Both the position numbers and the translations under genes were made by a program. Shown in pieces: positions 22,776 to 36,100 of a DNA stretch of 64,000 nt (its first letter is position 1; each line of letters begins with the position of its first letter). A model generated the notes under the pieces. It did not search any database. It saw only the letters and a program-made list of their open reading frames with translations, and was not told the DNA's origin. The stretch lies in assembly GCF_041146795.1 (NCBI RefSeq), contig NC_135188.1, forward strand, positions 3,085,919 through 3,149,918, in the 5' to 3' direction. The DNA comes from Maylandia zebra (taxonomy: Eukaryota > Chordata > Actinopteri > Cichliformes > Cichlidae).

Positions 22776-25700
22776 TGGGCAAGACTTTAACATGAGTGAA
22801 TGAGACTTTGTGTCTGTCTGGATACCTGCAGAACGTAGGAACCTAGGCTTGCACACATCCACACACACACACACATACACTTAAACTCTTAAGGGCAACC
22901 CTCCCCCAACAAAACAAAGGGTTCAAGTATTACTAATCAGTCTGTCAGTTTTTAATTTACAGTATTTGTATCATTTGACCTTTGGCACACATTTCCATAA
23001 AACGATACAAGCGAATGGAAAATTGATTTCCATTTAGCCACCGTAACTAAACATGCTGGTCAAAACACAGAACCAGTCATAGCATACTGGAGGACATAAA
23101 ACCAGTACTTTACTTCCTCTTCTTGGAATTGAAGAATTTAAATTACAACATAGGAATTCAAATATTAGATGCTTATACAGACTGAAGTGCACATCAAACG
23201 TTGAGCTTTAATTACTTCTAGTCCAACTAGATCAACTGTTTAGATCTGCTCACTTAAAAGGCCTCAAACTGAAACCCATACTGTCTACTGCTGCCGTTCA
23301 TGCGCATTATGGCCACACCCCAAACAAAAGAGATAACAGTTAATTGACAACGTCACACTTCTTCCCCTCGACAAAGTTCCCTATCAGCATGTGAGCACTT
23401 AAGTGACATTCAGACATTTGGCTAAATGAAATGCTGAATATCAGGTACAGTAGCTTCTCCACCTGAATGGAGAAACATGAAATGAGCCTTCTAAAATACT
23501 TGTTTATAGACATCAGAGGTCAAATTTACTGCAGGTTCCTTGAACGTGCAACTTACTCCCAATTGGAGAATTTTCCAAGGAAGTTGTTTTAGAACAAGTT
23601 GGTCCATAAATAGAGACTATGAAGGCATTTGTCTAAATAAGCAGGAGTTCAGAGAGTTTCTGGAAAACATTTAAAGAGCCAATAGAAGCCTTAAGTTAAC
23701 TGACAGCAGTCAGATCTGCCAAGTTCACACACAGAGTTTAAAAAAAATAAATAAAAAAATCATGTCAGGGCAGATCTTAAAAATGTCAGTGAACTAACCC
23801 AGTTGGGGAAGCAACCTTAAAATCCTGCTTCCCCATTTAAAAAACAAAAAACAGGTTTTAACATGAGGTGAAGTAAAATGACACATCCCCCCACTACACA
23901 TGCTCGCTGATGAACAGGAGACGCATGTGAGGTGTGGTTGCACCACCACCACACTCGGCACTGCTGGATAGAAGCATAGTCAGAAACACACAGTTTAAAA
24001 AGACCCAGTGTCATTTCTACTGGTTGAAGATTATATTTGAAACTACCCAAGGCCATCGGAGAAGGTGTTGACATTTGAAGGTGAAGTGATAAGAGTATGA
24101 TGCTGAACTGTTAACAGCCACAGCACTGCTGTAGTGTTTACATTGCTATCAGAGATATGGCTGGGCTGGTTGACCTTGAGGTTTTTTGTCAAAGTCACAC
24201 AATTGTTTGTTGACATTGTAAACATTTGTCGTAACTTTCAGTTAGTAGCCCATAATCTATCTTGGCACACAATTTGGAAACCATCAAAGGCTACTTTCAC
24301 AGGGACATAACTGGGGGGAGGGGGGCATTTAAACACATTCATGAACTAATCAAAACTGTACAAAGCTTAAATTGTTTAACCAAACTACTTCTTGCATCGG
24401 TGTAATCTCTCCAGCTAAACAGTGGAAAATTGTGGCAATTCAAATAATGCAGAGGCTGCAGAGACTGTGGGCAATCAAATGCATAGCAATGCCATTAAAT
24501 CTCTAGCATGGCATCCCTTTCTTCTATAGTCAGACTTTCCATACATTAAATGCACTTATGGATGTTAACATTACACAATAATAAGTTACACTAATTAAAA
24601 ATACATGCACACGCCTACTCTTTGTCAATCACATGTTACATAACAGATGTGATGTTTGATGTAGTTCTCTGCCTCGCCACTATAAGAGATCACACAGCAT
24701 TTAGTGGAGAATCTAAATTTTGCTAGTGGTGTGAAAGTTGTTTTTAGTTGTTGTTGTTTTGCCCCTTCATATATGCAACAACTTGACTTTGTAACCATGT
24801 TTCACCTGACAGATTAGCTAAAGGCGAGTATGTTTCTGAGCTGGAGGAAGCTGAGTGTGCGCTTCTGCGTCGCTCTGGCTTAGCGTTAACCGTTAGAAAC
24901 CGTTGTGACATTTGACCAGCAGGTAAACTATATTTCACTTCTCGCGGAAGCACATTTGGAGCTTGCAGTATGCACATTAATATGCTGTCTTTACTGCCTC
25001 CCTTTAGATGCATGACAGCTACAAAATGGCAAATGACATCAAAACCCTTCAAAGTGCAGAACAACAATAGGTGCACAGGCGATACAATTAGTCCAGTCAA
25101 CACCGGATATCTGGTTAGGGGGTAACGCCTAACTTTGAGGGTTTTTGTTTTTTTCTTTAAAAAAAATTTGAAAAAAGAAGATTATATACACAAAAATTCT
25201 AGTTTGTTTGTTTTTTTTACTTTACTGTAGGCGTAAGAAAAAAAAAGAGCCTTTAAAGACAAACAACAAAAGAAAGCTTTGAATTTGACATTGTTTAAAT
25301 TGACATCTGGCCCCCTCACCCCCCCCCCCTCCCCTGAGGGAGGAAAAAAAACTGCAGCACCTTAAAGTAACTCCCTGAGTCAACATTTAACTCACTGTTA
25401 AACAGTCTGACAACAATGTCCAAAAGCTACTCACTTTTACTGAAGTAAACCTGTGGAGTCTGTCGAATGAATGCTGGAGAAAAGACGCAAAGCGTGGCTT
25501 TAGTTAGCGGTGCTTCCTCTTCCTCTCGGCTTAAATCTTCCTCCTGACCCAACCCTTTGATGGAGGCGGAAAAAGGTGGAGTCATCTCTACACTGGCGTG
25601 AGCTAGTCGCTTAATATGGACGTAATCATCTCAGTGTATCAAATGTCATTTCGTCTCCATTCCGCGGTCACTCACAGATGTTTCATTGTAACAGTTTGTA

Positions 25701-25885
25701 ATGTAAATTCTGTAGAGTTTCGAGCTCATTTTCTGCTCTTTGTAACTACTACTGGTTACAATTGTAAAAAAAAAAAACGACTGACACACAGAAATGACTT
25801 TGAGTTTGGTTCCTCTCATATGTGAATAAAAGTATGCAGAGTATAGGTAAGTTGCCATATCTTTAGAGAAAAACTAAAATACAAT
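22776..25885. other. Intergenic, no gene seen
   Basis: No coding exon or recognised repeat apart from a C-rich run at 25316-25334. Near 25430 the minus strand shows a donor-like GTGAGTAG with a moderately GC-rich stretch 25430-25600 behind it. This is a second, distant candidate for a noncoding first exon of elovl1. I cannot decide from sequence alone. Confidence 0.4.
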
Positions 25886-27419
25886 TAGTAAGTAAAATAG
25901 TAAGTAAGTAAAATTTATTTATATAGCACATTTCACAGATAAAAATCACAAAGTGCTTTACAATAAGATCAGACATACAAGTTAAAATTAATTAAATTAA
26001 TTAAAATTGTATAAAAATGTCTTCAGCTGCTTTTTAAAGGAGTCAGTAGAGTCTAGACAGCGTAAAGACAACGGCAGAGAGTTCCACAGCCTAGGTGCCA
26101 GTGCCTGAAAAGCTTGATCCCCACGTGTTTTAAACCCGGTACGTGGGACCACCAGTAGCCTCTGACTTGAAGGACCTAAGTGCTCGGGATGAAGCATGAG
26201 GTTTCAACAGGTCAGAGATATACTGGGGAGCTTCACCGTGCAGAGCTCTAAAAGTTACAACTAAAATTTTAAAATGAACCCTAAAATTTACAGGCAACCA
26301 ATGAAGAGAAGCCAGAACTGGAGTAATGTGTGACCTCTTGTTTGTACCAGTTAAAAGTCTTGCCGCTGCATTCTGTACAGACTGAAGGCGATCCAGAGCT
26401 GATTTGTTGAGACACGTAAAAAGACCGTTACAATAATCCAAACGAGAAGAGATAAAAGCATGAATCATCATCTCAAGTTCTGCCTTTGACACCAGTAGCC
26501 TGAGTTTAGAAGTGTTTCTTAGATGATAAAAACAGTTCCGGACAAGTTGTTTAGTGTTTCTCAAGAGACATCGAACTGTCAAATATAACACCTAAGTTTC
26601 TGGGACTCGACTGAAATGAAGGGTCTAAAAAACTGATATGCTGCCTAATTTCTGAGAGCATGTGATCAGGTGCAATAATCAAAGTTTCTGTTTTATCTGC
26701 ATTTAACTGAAGGAAACTGTCATTTAACCATTGTTTTATTTCTGACAGACAATTATTTAAACAAGACAATTTATACAACTCAGAAGCTTTGAAAGAACAG
26801 TACAACTGAATGTCATCAGCATAGAGATGATAAGAAATATTATTGTAACGCCTGATAATGTGGCCTAGAGGGAGGATATACAGCAAAAAGAGAATAGGAC
26901 CTAAAACAGATCCTTGAGGTGCCCCAGAAGACAGAACTGATGTTTCCGACAGCACGTGATTTATACAGACAGTAAAGGATCTCTCAGATAGATACGACAT
27001 AAACCATTTTAAAACAACACCAGTAATCCCAAACAAGTCCTTCAGCCTATTTATCATGATGCTGTGATCAACAGTATCAAAAGCAGAGCTGAGATCCAAC
27101 AGAACCAGAACAGTGTACTCTCCAGAGTCTGCTGCCATCAGAATGTCACTAGACACTTTAAGCAAAGCGGTTTCAGTGGAGTGCAATTTGCGGAAACCAG
27201 ACTGGAAAATGTCCAGAACATTGTTCTTTTCCAAAAAGTTGTTAAGTTGTTCTGCAACTGTTTTTTTCCAAGATCTTTGACACCAATGGTAGTTTTGATA
27301 TTGGCCTGTAACTGCTTGGAAGAGATGGATCCAAATTTGGTTTCTTTAATATTGGTTCAACAATAGCTTGTTTAAAATAGCTGGGAACTGAGCCAGTAAA
27401 TAAGTAATAAGTAAGTAAT
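25886..27419 (-). mobile_element. L2-clade LINE, 5'-truncated and frameshifted
   Basis: The minus strand encodes the reverse transcriptase and C-terminal part of a non-LTR retrotransposon. From about 27419 downward I read YFKQAIVEPILKKP, SYRPISKLPLVSKILEK, FQSGFRKLHSTETALL, motif A FDTVDH, motif B GAPQGSVLGP, motif C YADD, then LRNTSKLR, SSRLDYCNGLF, SLHWLPV and PRLWNSLPLSLR. The frame shifts near 27245, 26545 and 26165, so the copy is dead. The endonuclease and any ORF1 are missing. The sense 3' tail reads GTAAAGCACTTTGTG, then GTGCTATATAAATAAA, then short TAAG-type repeats, an L2-style ending. RT motifs support the L2/CR1 group; the exact family is not assigned. Confidence 0.9.
26130..27234 (-). 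pseudogene. Reverse transcriptase remnant of the L2 LINE
   Basis: Two overlapping minus-strand frames carry RT motifs A to C (27234-26551) and the following thumb/C-terminal part (26591-26130). They are separated by a one-base frameshift near 26545. Metal-binding Asp residues are still present in FDTVDH and YADD, so loss of function comes from the frameshifts and 5' truncation rather than active-site change. Confidence 0.85.
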
Positions 27420-30400
27420 AAGCCAATTAATAAGCTACTCAAATAATCACACCAAAAGCAGTCCGTGCGTATATAATAATTACACATATATAGTAGGCCC
27501 GAAACACAGTTCAGCAACCCGGCTGTGCCTTTTATTGCTTCAACAGTGTTTACTTTTTTTCGAAGTGTACTGCAGGATATAACATGTGGCACAACACGCT
27601 GGTGTTCTTATTCAACAAAACATGATGGAAGGAAGCGATAAAAGTCGGCTTGTCTGTCAAACAAGTAGAAGCAACATGTTTTATATAAACACACGTGTTG
27701 CATTCCTCATGCCAGACATGTGTCAGTTTATGTAACACACTACGATTTAAAAATTTTTTTTTATTTGCTTGTTTTTTCAGTTGAGCTGGTTCTATTTGCC
27801 CAAAGCTGTCACACACTCCTGGCCTTTCAAAGTAAAAACAGATGCATTCAAATCTCCTGGGCAGCAGAGTCCTGGTGGTGAGATTTAACTATAATGACCA
27901 TTGTGGAAGATCTGTAGGCTTCCAGCCAAGCCATGACACCACATATCAGACATGTGCTCTACTTGTGGTGTAATGAATAACCTGCAAATGTCGTAGGCTC
28001 ACCACCTTGCCTAAAGCTGTAGTCACAAACTGATGACCTTTGTTCTTACTGGGGTCCATACAAGCCAACATTACATCATCATATAAAACATCATAAAGCA
28101 AATTATGTAATGAATTGAAGAAATTGAGTAAAGCGCAAGAAAACATTATAAATAAACAACAATGAAACTAATGTTATGGTCATAACCATAACTATAACAT
28201 TTATGTGTGCGTGTGTTAATTTAGGATTGTTTATTTATTTTTTTAATTCATCCTTTATTTAATCGGAAAGTCGATTAAAGTCTCTTTTTTAAGGTGAATG
28301 TGGCCAAGAAGGGACACCTTTACAAAACAGTCAGCAGTTGGAAACATAGAAATACAGTATAAGAGACATAAACATAAACAGAGTTTATACAGTTCTGAAG
28401 GATTTGAAAAGGTCTTCTCGACCCTGCAGGTTAGTAATCCAAAACAGTGAAAACCCATGTTTGAGAATAATATTGTAAAATGTATAACCTCCGCTTGAAT
28501 GTACAGTTTAATTTGAGACAATACTTTTCATTTTTGAGCTCCAGAACAACTGAGTACAAATACTGCTGTTAAAACTGGATTAATATTAACCACAAACTTA
28601 GAGCATGTAGGTTTATCCAGCAATAGTTCAAGATACATAACACCAACAGCTGTACTAAACTGTAACTCTATGAAATTGTGCGTTTTATACATTTAAGGCA
28701 TTTATTTTTGCTTTATTTTTTTAAAGGTTAAATGTTTTTCATCATATGCATGTGAAAAAATTGTTCTTTTTTGTTTTGTTTTAAAGAAAATCTACCTGCT
28801 ACATTCAAGGAGTGGAAAAATATATGGTGCTTAAGGTGGTGGGTTTTTAAGAGAATAATAGTGATGGTATGAGACAGGTGAGGAAATGCACGACTGGTTC
28901 AGCTTCCTCATCTGTCACATCTACTGGATGATGACACTCACTCTGACATGGAAAACTAGAGCATAGGGCAAGGAATAATCATAAATGCACACCTGTGTGA
29001 TTCATCCATGCTTTTCTGTGTATGTCACGGAAAAAATATGAATAACATTGTAAACAATCATTACATCAGAATCTATTTCAACTTAAGGGAAGGATATAAA
29101 TTTCAGAGTTTGAATTATTTCTCTTTAACGTTCTGCTTTATTATTTATTTATATTGATGAATATATTTTTTGAATAACTCAGATAAATGAGTTGTTCGAA
29201 TGCTTTTGGTCATTTGAAACACAATGATCGGTTGAAAAAGTAAACTATAATAATGTAAATGTAATAAGCATACACTGATTATTCAAATGTGCCAGAAAGT
29301 TCCTGATTCTTTAATACACGGACATTTCTTTTCACAATATTGGAAACAACCATTACACAGATTCAGTTATTGGAGCAGCTTAATATTTTATAGTTAATCT
29401 TCAAACCTAGAAAATGAACCAAGACCAACTTACACAATAATTCAATAATTACTTAAGCAGTTCAGTCTATTTGTGTTTTGCACAACCATTAACCAGGCTT
29501 TGTACTTTCTTTATGAATGTTATAGTAAACTTATGTTTTATTTTAGTGACTTTATATTTTATTGTTAAATGTATGGCATCAAAAAACCACCACCAACAAA
29601 AACAATCTGACCTGTCAGTTCTTTTTAATCACTGACATGTGATCATGATTTAGTTATTTAAAAAGATAATCAGCTGCTCATCAGTAAATAGGGAATTTCC
29701 CTTGCTGATAACTGACTGATAGCTCTGACTAGCCTCTCATTATCTCCACCCACACGCCATCATTACAGTCATGCTGACCTCAGGTGGAAATGTTGGAGTA
29801 CTGCAATTTAGATCTACCTTCCCCCACTCCCCACCCACCATAAAGTTTTGACTGTATTGTCAAATAGACATATCAATATGTTTTCACATATATATGGATT
29901 CATATGTATGTACAGACACACAAACATATACAATATTATCAGCTGGGAGGGAACAATTTCACAAAAAGTATGGAGAGCTTCTTCATGCATGGTGTAGACA
30001 GCCTGTGCACTTTAGTATCACCATTTTTCCGTAAGACAAACAGAGCAGCTATCACAAAAAAAGATAACCTTCTAAGGTCACAAGGAATTTGACTGTTAAA
30101 GTCACACGTGGCTTGTTTGTTCATGATTTGAACACAGAGCTTTTTTAGTCGTTTAAAGAGAAATTGTGTCTTTCAAAGAGCAGTTTTTCCATGTAGGGAA
30201 CTTACTGAATTCCAAAGCAACTTCTTTAAAAGGCAAAGAATTTAAATAATATGTTATTGAGACTTCATAAAAAATAGCCAGGCATCATGGTCGTGGACTG
30301 CCAGGCATCCAGAAATGTTTGTGGGATTATTCTTTTCCCTGTGTCCTATAAGTGGCTCAAGAGAAGGGATGTTTTCTCAGGACCTTTACCAGAGGGCTGG

Positions 30401-31605
30401 GCTTTGGTTGGATAAGAGGGTTGGCTGCTTTGCCTGCAAATCGACAAGAAAGAAAAAAAAATGGAAAAGAGGGAGGGCAGAGTCAGTGTTCGGGGAAGGC
30501 CTTTTTCAGCCCTTCTTCTCTTTCACTTTATAGGTCCTCCAAACACCCACCCACATACTGACACACACACACAGATAGCAGAACCTACTAGACAAAGTCA
30601 GGAAGTGACATCACCTACAGGAAGAGAAGGCAAATATCTTTTTTCTCTTTTAGTGTGTTGTCTGTTTTCCTGAGGGAAGTTGGAGCCCCTTAAGACCGTT
30701 AGCAACTAGCAGAGAGAAAATTCAGAGGACCTAGAGGGGGCAGAGTCACTGAAGCAGGCTTTCACAGGGAGTTTAGAATCAAAGGATCCAGACACTTGAA
30801 TCCTCCCTGAACTTCCCACAACTCTCCACCACATTCCAAATACTCCGCTGCAGGATTTCGGCCAGGTACAGTGCACAGAGATTTTCCATTCTGTAATGTC
30901 TTGTTTTGCTTTCCCACTGACAATTTGTTTCTTGTTGTTGCTGCACCACGAAATGAAAGAGTTTCAAGAAATTGCAGTGTCTGATGGAAAACTGGTAGAA
31001 AAAGAAGAAAACAAAGCATGCATGCCACATTGCATGCTCTAACATGCTTCAGTGTGACTGCTCAGGCAAGTAGGGACAGAAATTGGTCAACAGTCACTTC
31101 CTCCTTCATACTGTCACTTTTGTATAAATCATAACTGTTTTCGTATCCCAAAGATGTCTGAGCTGAATCTTTAACTGAACCAGTGTCTCTCAGAGTTTAG
31201 GAGTGAATGAAGCTCTGTCTAACTCTCGTTTGTTATGGACATATTCAGAGCTATCGACTGACCACGTATTCAAGTTCCCCCAGTGGTGAGTTTTGAACTG
31301 AGATCAGGCAAACTATGAAAGCTAGTGGAAAGAGCCAATGGAGATGATCACATGTGTTTTTATTTTTAGCCATTGCCTTTTCCTCAGATTAAGACAGGAA
31401 GGACCCCAGTCCTCCAGAAGCTTTACAAACATGCGAGAGGCCTGTGGGTTGTGATTTTTGAGGTTATTTTGTCAATAGAAAGATAACAACACCCATATCA
31501 ATATCACGTGTTGGGAGTACAGACTGGCATGAAGTGACAGAAACATCTGCTAATTCAAGTCACCAGAGCCTCAGTTACAACCGTGGGAAATTCTGAATAC
31601 GGCAG
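27420..31605. other. Intergenic, no gene seen
   Basis: AT-rich sequence without a supported exon. The stretch 28240-28320 looks like a worn interspersed repeat common in fish (CATCCTTTATTTAA then AAGTCTCTTTTTTAAGG), but I cannot assign a class. A possible promoter-side region of mob3c could lie anywhere to the right; nothing marks it clearly. Confidence 0.4.
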
Positions 31606-31609
31606 TTAA

Positions 31610-31764
31610 CCCTCTCCAGGCAGACGTTGCAGATTTGCAACAGTTAAGAACTAACAACCTGATTACCCCACATACATATTTTATGAGTTTTTTTTACTCA
31701 GAAGTACCACTGCAGGACTTGGTTGTGCATTAGCAACAAAAAACGTAATTTGGGCCTGAGAGGG
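31610..31764. mobile_element. Short piggyBac-like MITE
   Basis: A 155-bp unit flanked on both sides by TTAA (31606-31609 and 31765-31768). The ends are inverted repeats: left CCCTCTCCAGGC, right GCCTGAGAGGG. TTAA target duplication with C-rich ends is the hallmark of piggyBac elements. The unit has no coding capacity. The class call rests on this short end structure only. Confidence 0.65.
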
Positions 31765-31999
31765 TTAACAATGGGACTCAGGACTCAATGCGGCTGCAGT
31801 ATCATGTGTTGCAATCACAGCTGCTTTAATCTAGGTGTCAGATCTCTGGACATTCTTCCCACATCCTTCAAACGGTGAATAGAAATGTACAATTCAATTC
31901 GGTTTTGCCACGCTAACACGTTTACAAAACATATTTGAGACTATAAAATGTAACCGTCCATCTTCTTGTTTTAAAGTAAATCCTCCAAGTTAATATTTG

Positions 32000-32249
32000 T
32001 GTCCTTGGGCGAGACACTTCACCCGTTGCCTACTGGTGGTGGTCAGAGGGCCCGGTGGCGCCAGTGTCCGGCAGCCTCGCCTCTGTCAGTGTGCCCCAGG
32101 GCAGCTGTGGCTACAATGTAGCTGCCATCACCAGTGTGTGAATGTGTGTGTGAATGGGTGGATGACTGGATGTAGTGTAAAGTGCTTTAGGGTCCTTAGG
32201 GACTAGTAAAGTGCTATACAAATACAGGCCATTTACCATTTACCATATT
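32000..32249 (+). mobile_element. tRNA-derived SINE, 5'-truncated copy
   Basis: The block starts GTCCTTGGGCGAGACACTTC and ends with a LINE-like tail, TAAAGTGCTTTAGGG then GTGCTATACAAATA, plus short TTTACCA repeats. Its first 41 bp closely match the end of the element at the right edge of this window (63957-64000), which carries the tRNA-like head that this copy lacks. The body is conserved enough to suggest a fairly recent family. Confidence 0.8.
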
Positions 32250-32439
32250 ATATCAAATAAATTGTGCAATCATTACTGCTTCATTACCATGACATTCAAA
32301 ACCTGTGAGGTCATGCTCCCAATACAAGCAAATCACCAGACAGATGGACAATAGTTTTGCACAAAAAATATCCATAAACTCTTAATTTAATTTCCTTTCT
32401 CAAGGAAGAATGGGCCGTTTTCTATCCATATTTAGTGTG

Positions 32440-32470
<31 letters not shown>

Positions 32471-32503
32471 ATGTGCGTGCGTGCGTGCGTGCGTGTGTGT
32501 GTG

Positions 32504-32551
<48 letters not shown>

Positions 32552-33195
32552 TGTGTGTGTGCGTGTGTGTGTGTGTGTGTCCCACACAAAATTAAAGTTG
32601 TGGTTCTGCCTTTAAGAGCATTAAAACTATTTGACTCAGGACATTTTCTCACACAGTCCTCTTGAGGACAGTTTAATCTTTAGTGGATCACAGCATACTA
32701 TTCATTTTCCCAGTTATGCCTGACTCAATTGGCCTGACTTTTGGTACAGCAGACTGAAAGTGTTGCTATTTTTACTGGTAGCTGCAACTGAAAACTTTGC
32801 TTTGAGGTCATTTGGGTCACAAAGAGCAGCTGTGACTATAAAAAAACATTTTAGCTGGTCTTCTTTAGGAAAATGTAGGTTTTTGTTTTGTTTTTTTTAC
32901 TTTATGGTAGCTATAACAATTGTTGTAATTAAATATTGCATGAATTGTTTTATCTTTTATGTTTTATTCACCCCAAAACATGCCTGTTATTGTCTTCACA
33001 GTGCCATCGTGCCAAATGAAAACAAGAGCTCCTTGCAGTCTCTACACGACAGACGCTAACCACCTGTGACCATTCCAAGAGCTGAAATCAGACTGGTTCC
33101 CCTCTCCCAGGAAGGCTACACGTTCTCATACTCCAACCTAATTATTTTTCATCATTGCGCACTCTCCCCTTATCTCAGGGGAAATAACTGAGTCA
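32250..33195. other. Upstream region of mob3c
   Basis: It contains the (TG)/(CGTG) microsatellite and no recognised coding sequence. A splice acceptor at 33177-33178, 17 bp before the mob3c start codon, implies at least one upstream 5' UTR exon, which I could not place. Confidence 0.4.
32435..32580. repeat. Compound (TG)n/(CGTG)n microsatellite
   Basis: About 146 bp of TG alternating with CGTG units. It produces spurious open frames on both strands. Confidence 0.95.
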
Positions 33196-36100
33196 ATGGC
33201 ATTGTGTCTTGGTCAAGTGTTTAGCAAAGACAAAACATTTAGGCCAAAGAAGCGCTTTGAGCCCGGTACGCAGCGGTTTGAACTGTACAAGAAGGCCCAG
33301 GCTTCGCTCAAATCTGGCTTGGACCTGAGGAAAGTAGTTCAGCTCCCAGAAGGCGAGAACCTCAATGACTGGATTGCTGTTCACGTGGTGGATTTCTTCA
33401 ACAGAATTAACCTAATCTATGGCACAGTGAGCGAGTACTGCAGCGAGCGCACGTGCCCTATCATGTCTGGGGGACTGAGATATGAGTACAGATGGCAGGA
33501 CGGTAAAGACTACAAGAGACCCACCAAGCTGCCTGCTCTCAAGTACATGAATCTGCTGATGGACTGGATAGAGTCACTGATCAATAATGAGGAAATCTTC
33601 CCCACAAGAGTAGGTGTGTGTGAGGAGTTTACAAATGAAACCATCGGACTGCTCTTGAGTGCGTAAGCTAATACATGACTGAGTGCTGGCTGCAGAGATT
33701 TTATACTAAAGTATCAGCACAGAGTGCAGAGGTTGTCTCCTTCATTAAGCTCACGAATGCAATGATTGAGTTCAAGGAGAGGTTAATTAGACAATAAAAT
33801 GTTGACATTTAGAGGGGGTTGTTGACAAGGTGATCATAGTGTTAAATTAGAGGTGAGAACTTCATGCGTCACAGAAGCGTGAGCTCAGAGCCTCTCTGTG
33901 GCGCAGTGGTTAGCACTGACATTCTGGGACTTCTCTTTTCTTATGTCAAGCCTAGACATGCTAGTCAGGTATGATGAAAACATTTCCCACGAGTGTGAAT
34001 GGGTTTTGGTTGTGTGTTAGTGCTTGACAACTCCTTCAGGGTGTTTCTGTCCCTCCGTTTGCTCAGTTATCACAATCCTCCATGGACCTGAGGGAGAATA
34101 AGACAGCAATGCTGTCTTCGCTTTGCTTAGAAATTAAATACGAATAATTAGATTGTTCTTCACACGGCCTTTTCAGCTCTTCAGCACAAAACACAGATAT
34201 TTTTTATTAAGTGTTTTGGGATTGAAACACAAACTATTCAATAGATTATTTAGGAAATTCGGTAGATTAATAGCCCTATTGTAGATAAGCATGATTAATG
34301 ATGCTTTTTAAATCTGCATACATGGTAAATCCATTTACAATTGAGTCCTACAGTTTCCTTTATCAAATCTATTATTTTATTAGACCAGCTTCTGAATAGA
34401 AGTCCTTTTATATCTTATTGTTTTCCTTCTTCATCCTAGGAGTACCTTTCCCCAAGAACTTCCAGCAGGTGTGCAAGAAGATCCTGAGCCGTCTCTTCCG
34501 GGTGTTTGTGCACGTTTACATCCATCACTTTGACAGCATCTGCAGTATGGGTGCAGAGGCCCACATCAATACCTGCTACAAACACTATTATTATTTCATC
34601 TCAGAGTTCAACCTCATTGATCACTCTGAGCTGGAGCCTCTGGTGAGACATCAGATGTATGAGTGTGAAGTGAGGATGCATATGAAAAAGGATCAGATGG
34701 AGGTTTTGTAACGGAGGAACTGTCAGTCTAGCAGAGAATATCTACCATCTTGCCAGCTTTATCCCAGCTGCGTGAATGTTTGATGTGCTTATTGTTCATC
34801 TTTGAGTAGGTGTGTTTTCCAGTTTAGCGTACATACAGTGGCTTGCAAAAGTATTCTGCCCCCTTGAAATTTTCCACAATTTGTCACATTACAGCCACAA
34901 ACATGAATCATTTTTAGTGGAATTCCACATGAAAGACCAACACAAAGCGGTGCACACGTGAGAAGTGGAACGAAAATCAGACATGATTCCAAACCTTTTT
35001 TACAAATAAATAACTGCAAAGTGGGGTGTGTGTAATTATTCAGCCCCCTGAGTCAATACTTTGTAGAACCACCTTTTGCTGCAATTCCAGCTGCCAGTCT
35101 TTTAGGGTCTGTCTCTATTAGCTTTGCACATCTAGCAACTGAAATCCTTGCCCATTCTTCTTTGCAAAACAGCTCCAGCTCAGTCAGATTAGATGGACAG
35201 CGTTTGTGAACAGCAGTTTTCAGATCTTGCCTCAGATTCTTGATTGGATTTAGACACCAGACAGGTCAGGGATAAAGTTATTGAGAAATTTAAAGCAGGC
35301 TTAGGCTACAAAAAGATTTCCCAAGCCTTGAACATCCCACGGAGCACTGTTCAAGCGATCATTCAGAAATGGAAGGAGTATGGCACAACTGTAAACCTAC
35401 CAAGACAAGGCCGTCCACCTAAACTCACAGGCCGAACAAGGAGAGCGCTGATCAGAAATGCAGCCAAGAGGCCCATGGTGACTCTGGAATCTGTCCGTAG
35501 GACAACTATTAGTCGTGCACTGCACAAAGTTGGCCTTTATGGTGGCAAGAAGAAAGCCATTGTTAACAGAAAACCATAAGAAGTCCCGTTTGCAGTTTGC
35601 CACAAGCCATGTGGGGGACACAGCAAACATGTGGAAGAAGCTGCTCTGGTCAGATGAGACCAAAATGGAACTTTTTGGCTAAAATGCAAAACGCTATGTG
35701 TGGCGGAAAACTAACACAACACATCACTCTGAACACACCATCCCCACTGTCAGATATGGTGGTGGCAGCATCATGCTCTGGGGGTGCTTCTCTTCAGCAG
35801 GGACAGGGAAGCTGGTCAGAGTTGATGGGAAGATGGATGGAGCCAAATACAGGGCAATCTTGGAAGAAAACCTCTTGGAGTCTGCAAAAGACTTGCGACT
35901 GGGGCGGAGGTTCAGCTTCCAGCAGGACAACGACCCTAAACATAAAGCCAGGGCAACGATGGAATGGTTTAAAACCAAACATATCCATGTGTTAGAATGG
36001 CCCAGTCAAAGTCCAGATCTAAATCCAATCGAGAATCTGTGGCAAGATCTGAAAACTGCTGTTCACAAACGCTGTGCATCTAATCTGACTGAGCTGGAGC

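Noticed and set aside
32400-32665. Cys/Val- and His/Thr/Arg-rich open frames
   Set aside because: Pure translation products of the TG/CGTG microsatellite.
33900-33930. Isolated tRNA/SINE A-box-like stretch (TGGCGCAGTGGTTAGCAC)
   Set aside because: Only about 30 bp and no B box or body; too little to call an element.
34643-34711. Read-through C-terminus of mob3c exon 2 ([12 protein letters not shown]...)
   Set aside because: A splice donor GTGAGA follows the conserved ELEPL, and an exon encoding the usual MOB3 ending exists at 36988-37017, giving the expected 216 residues.
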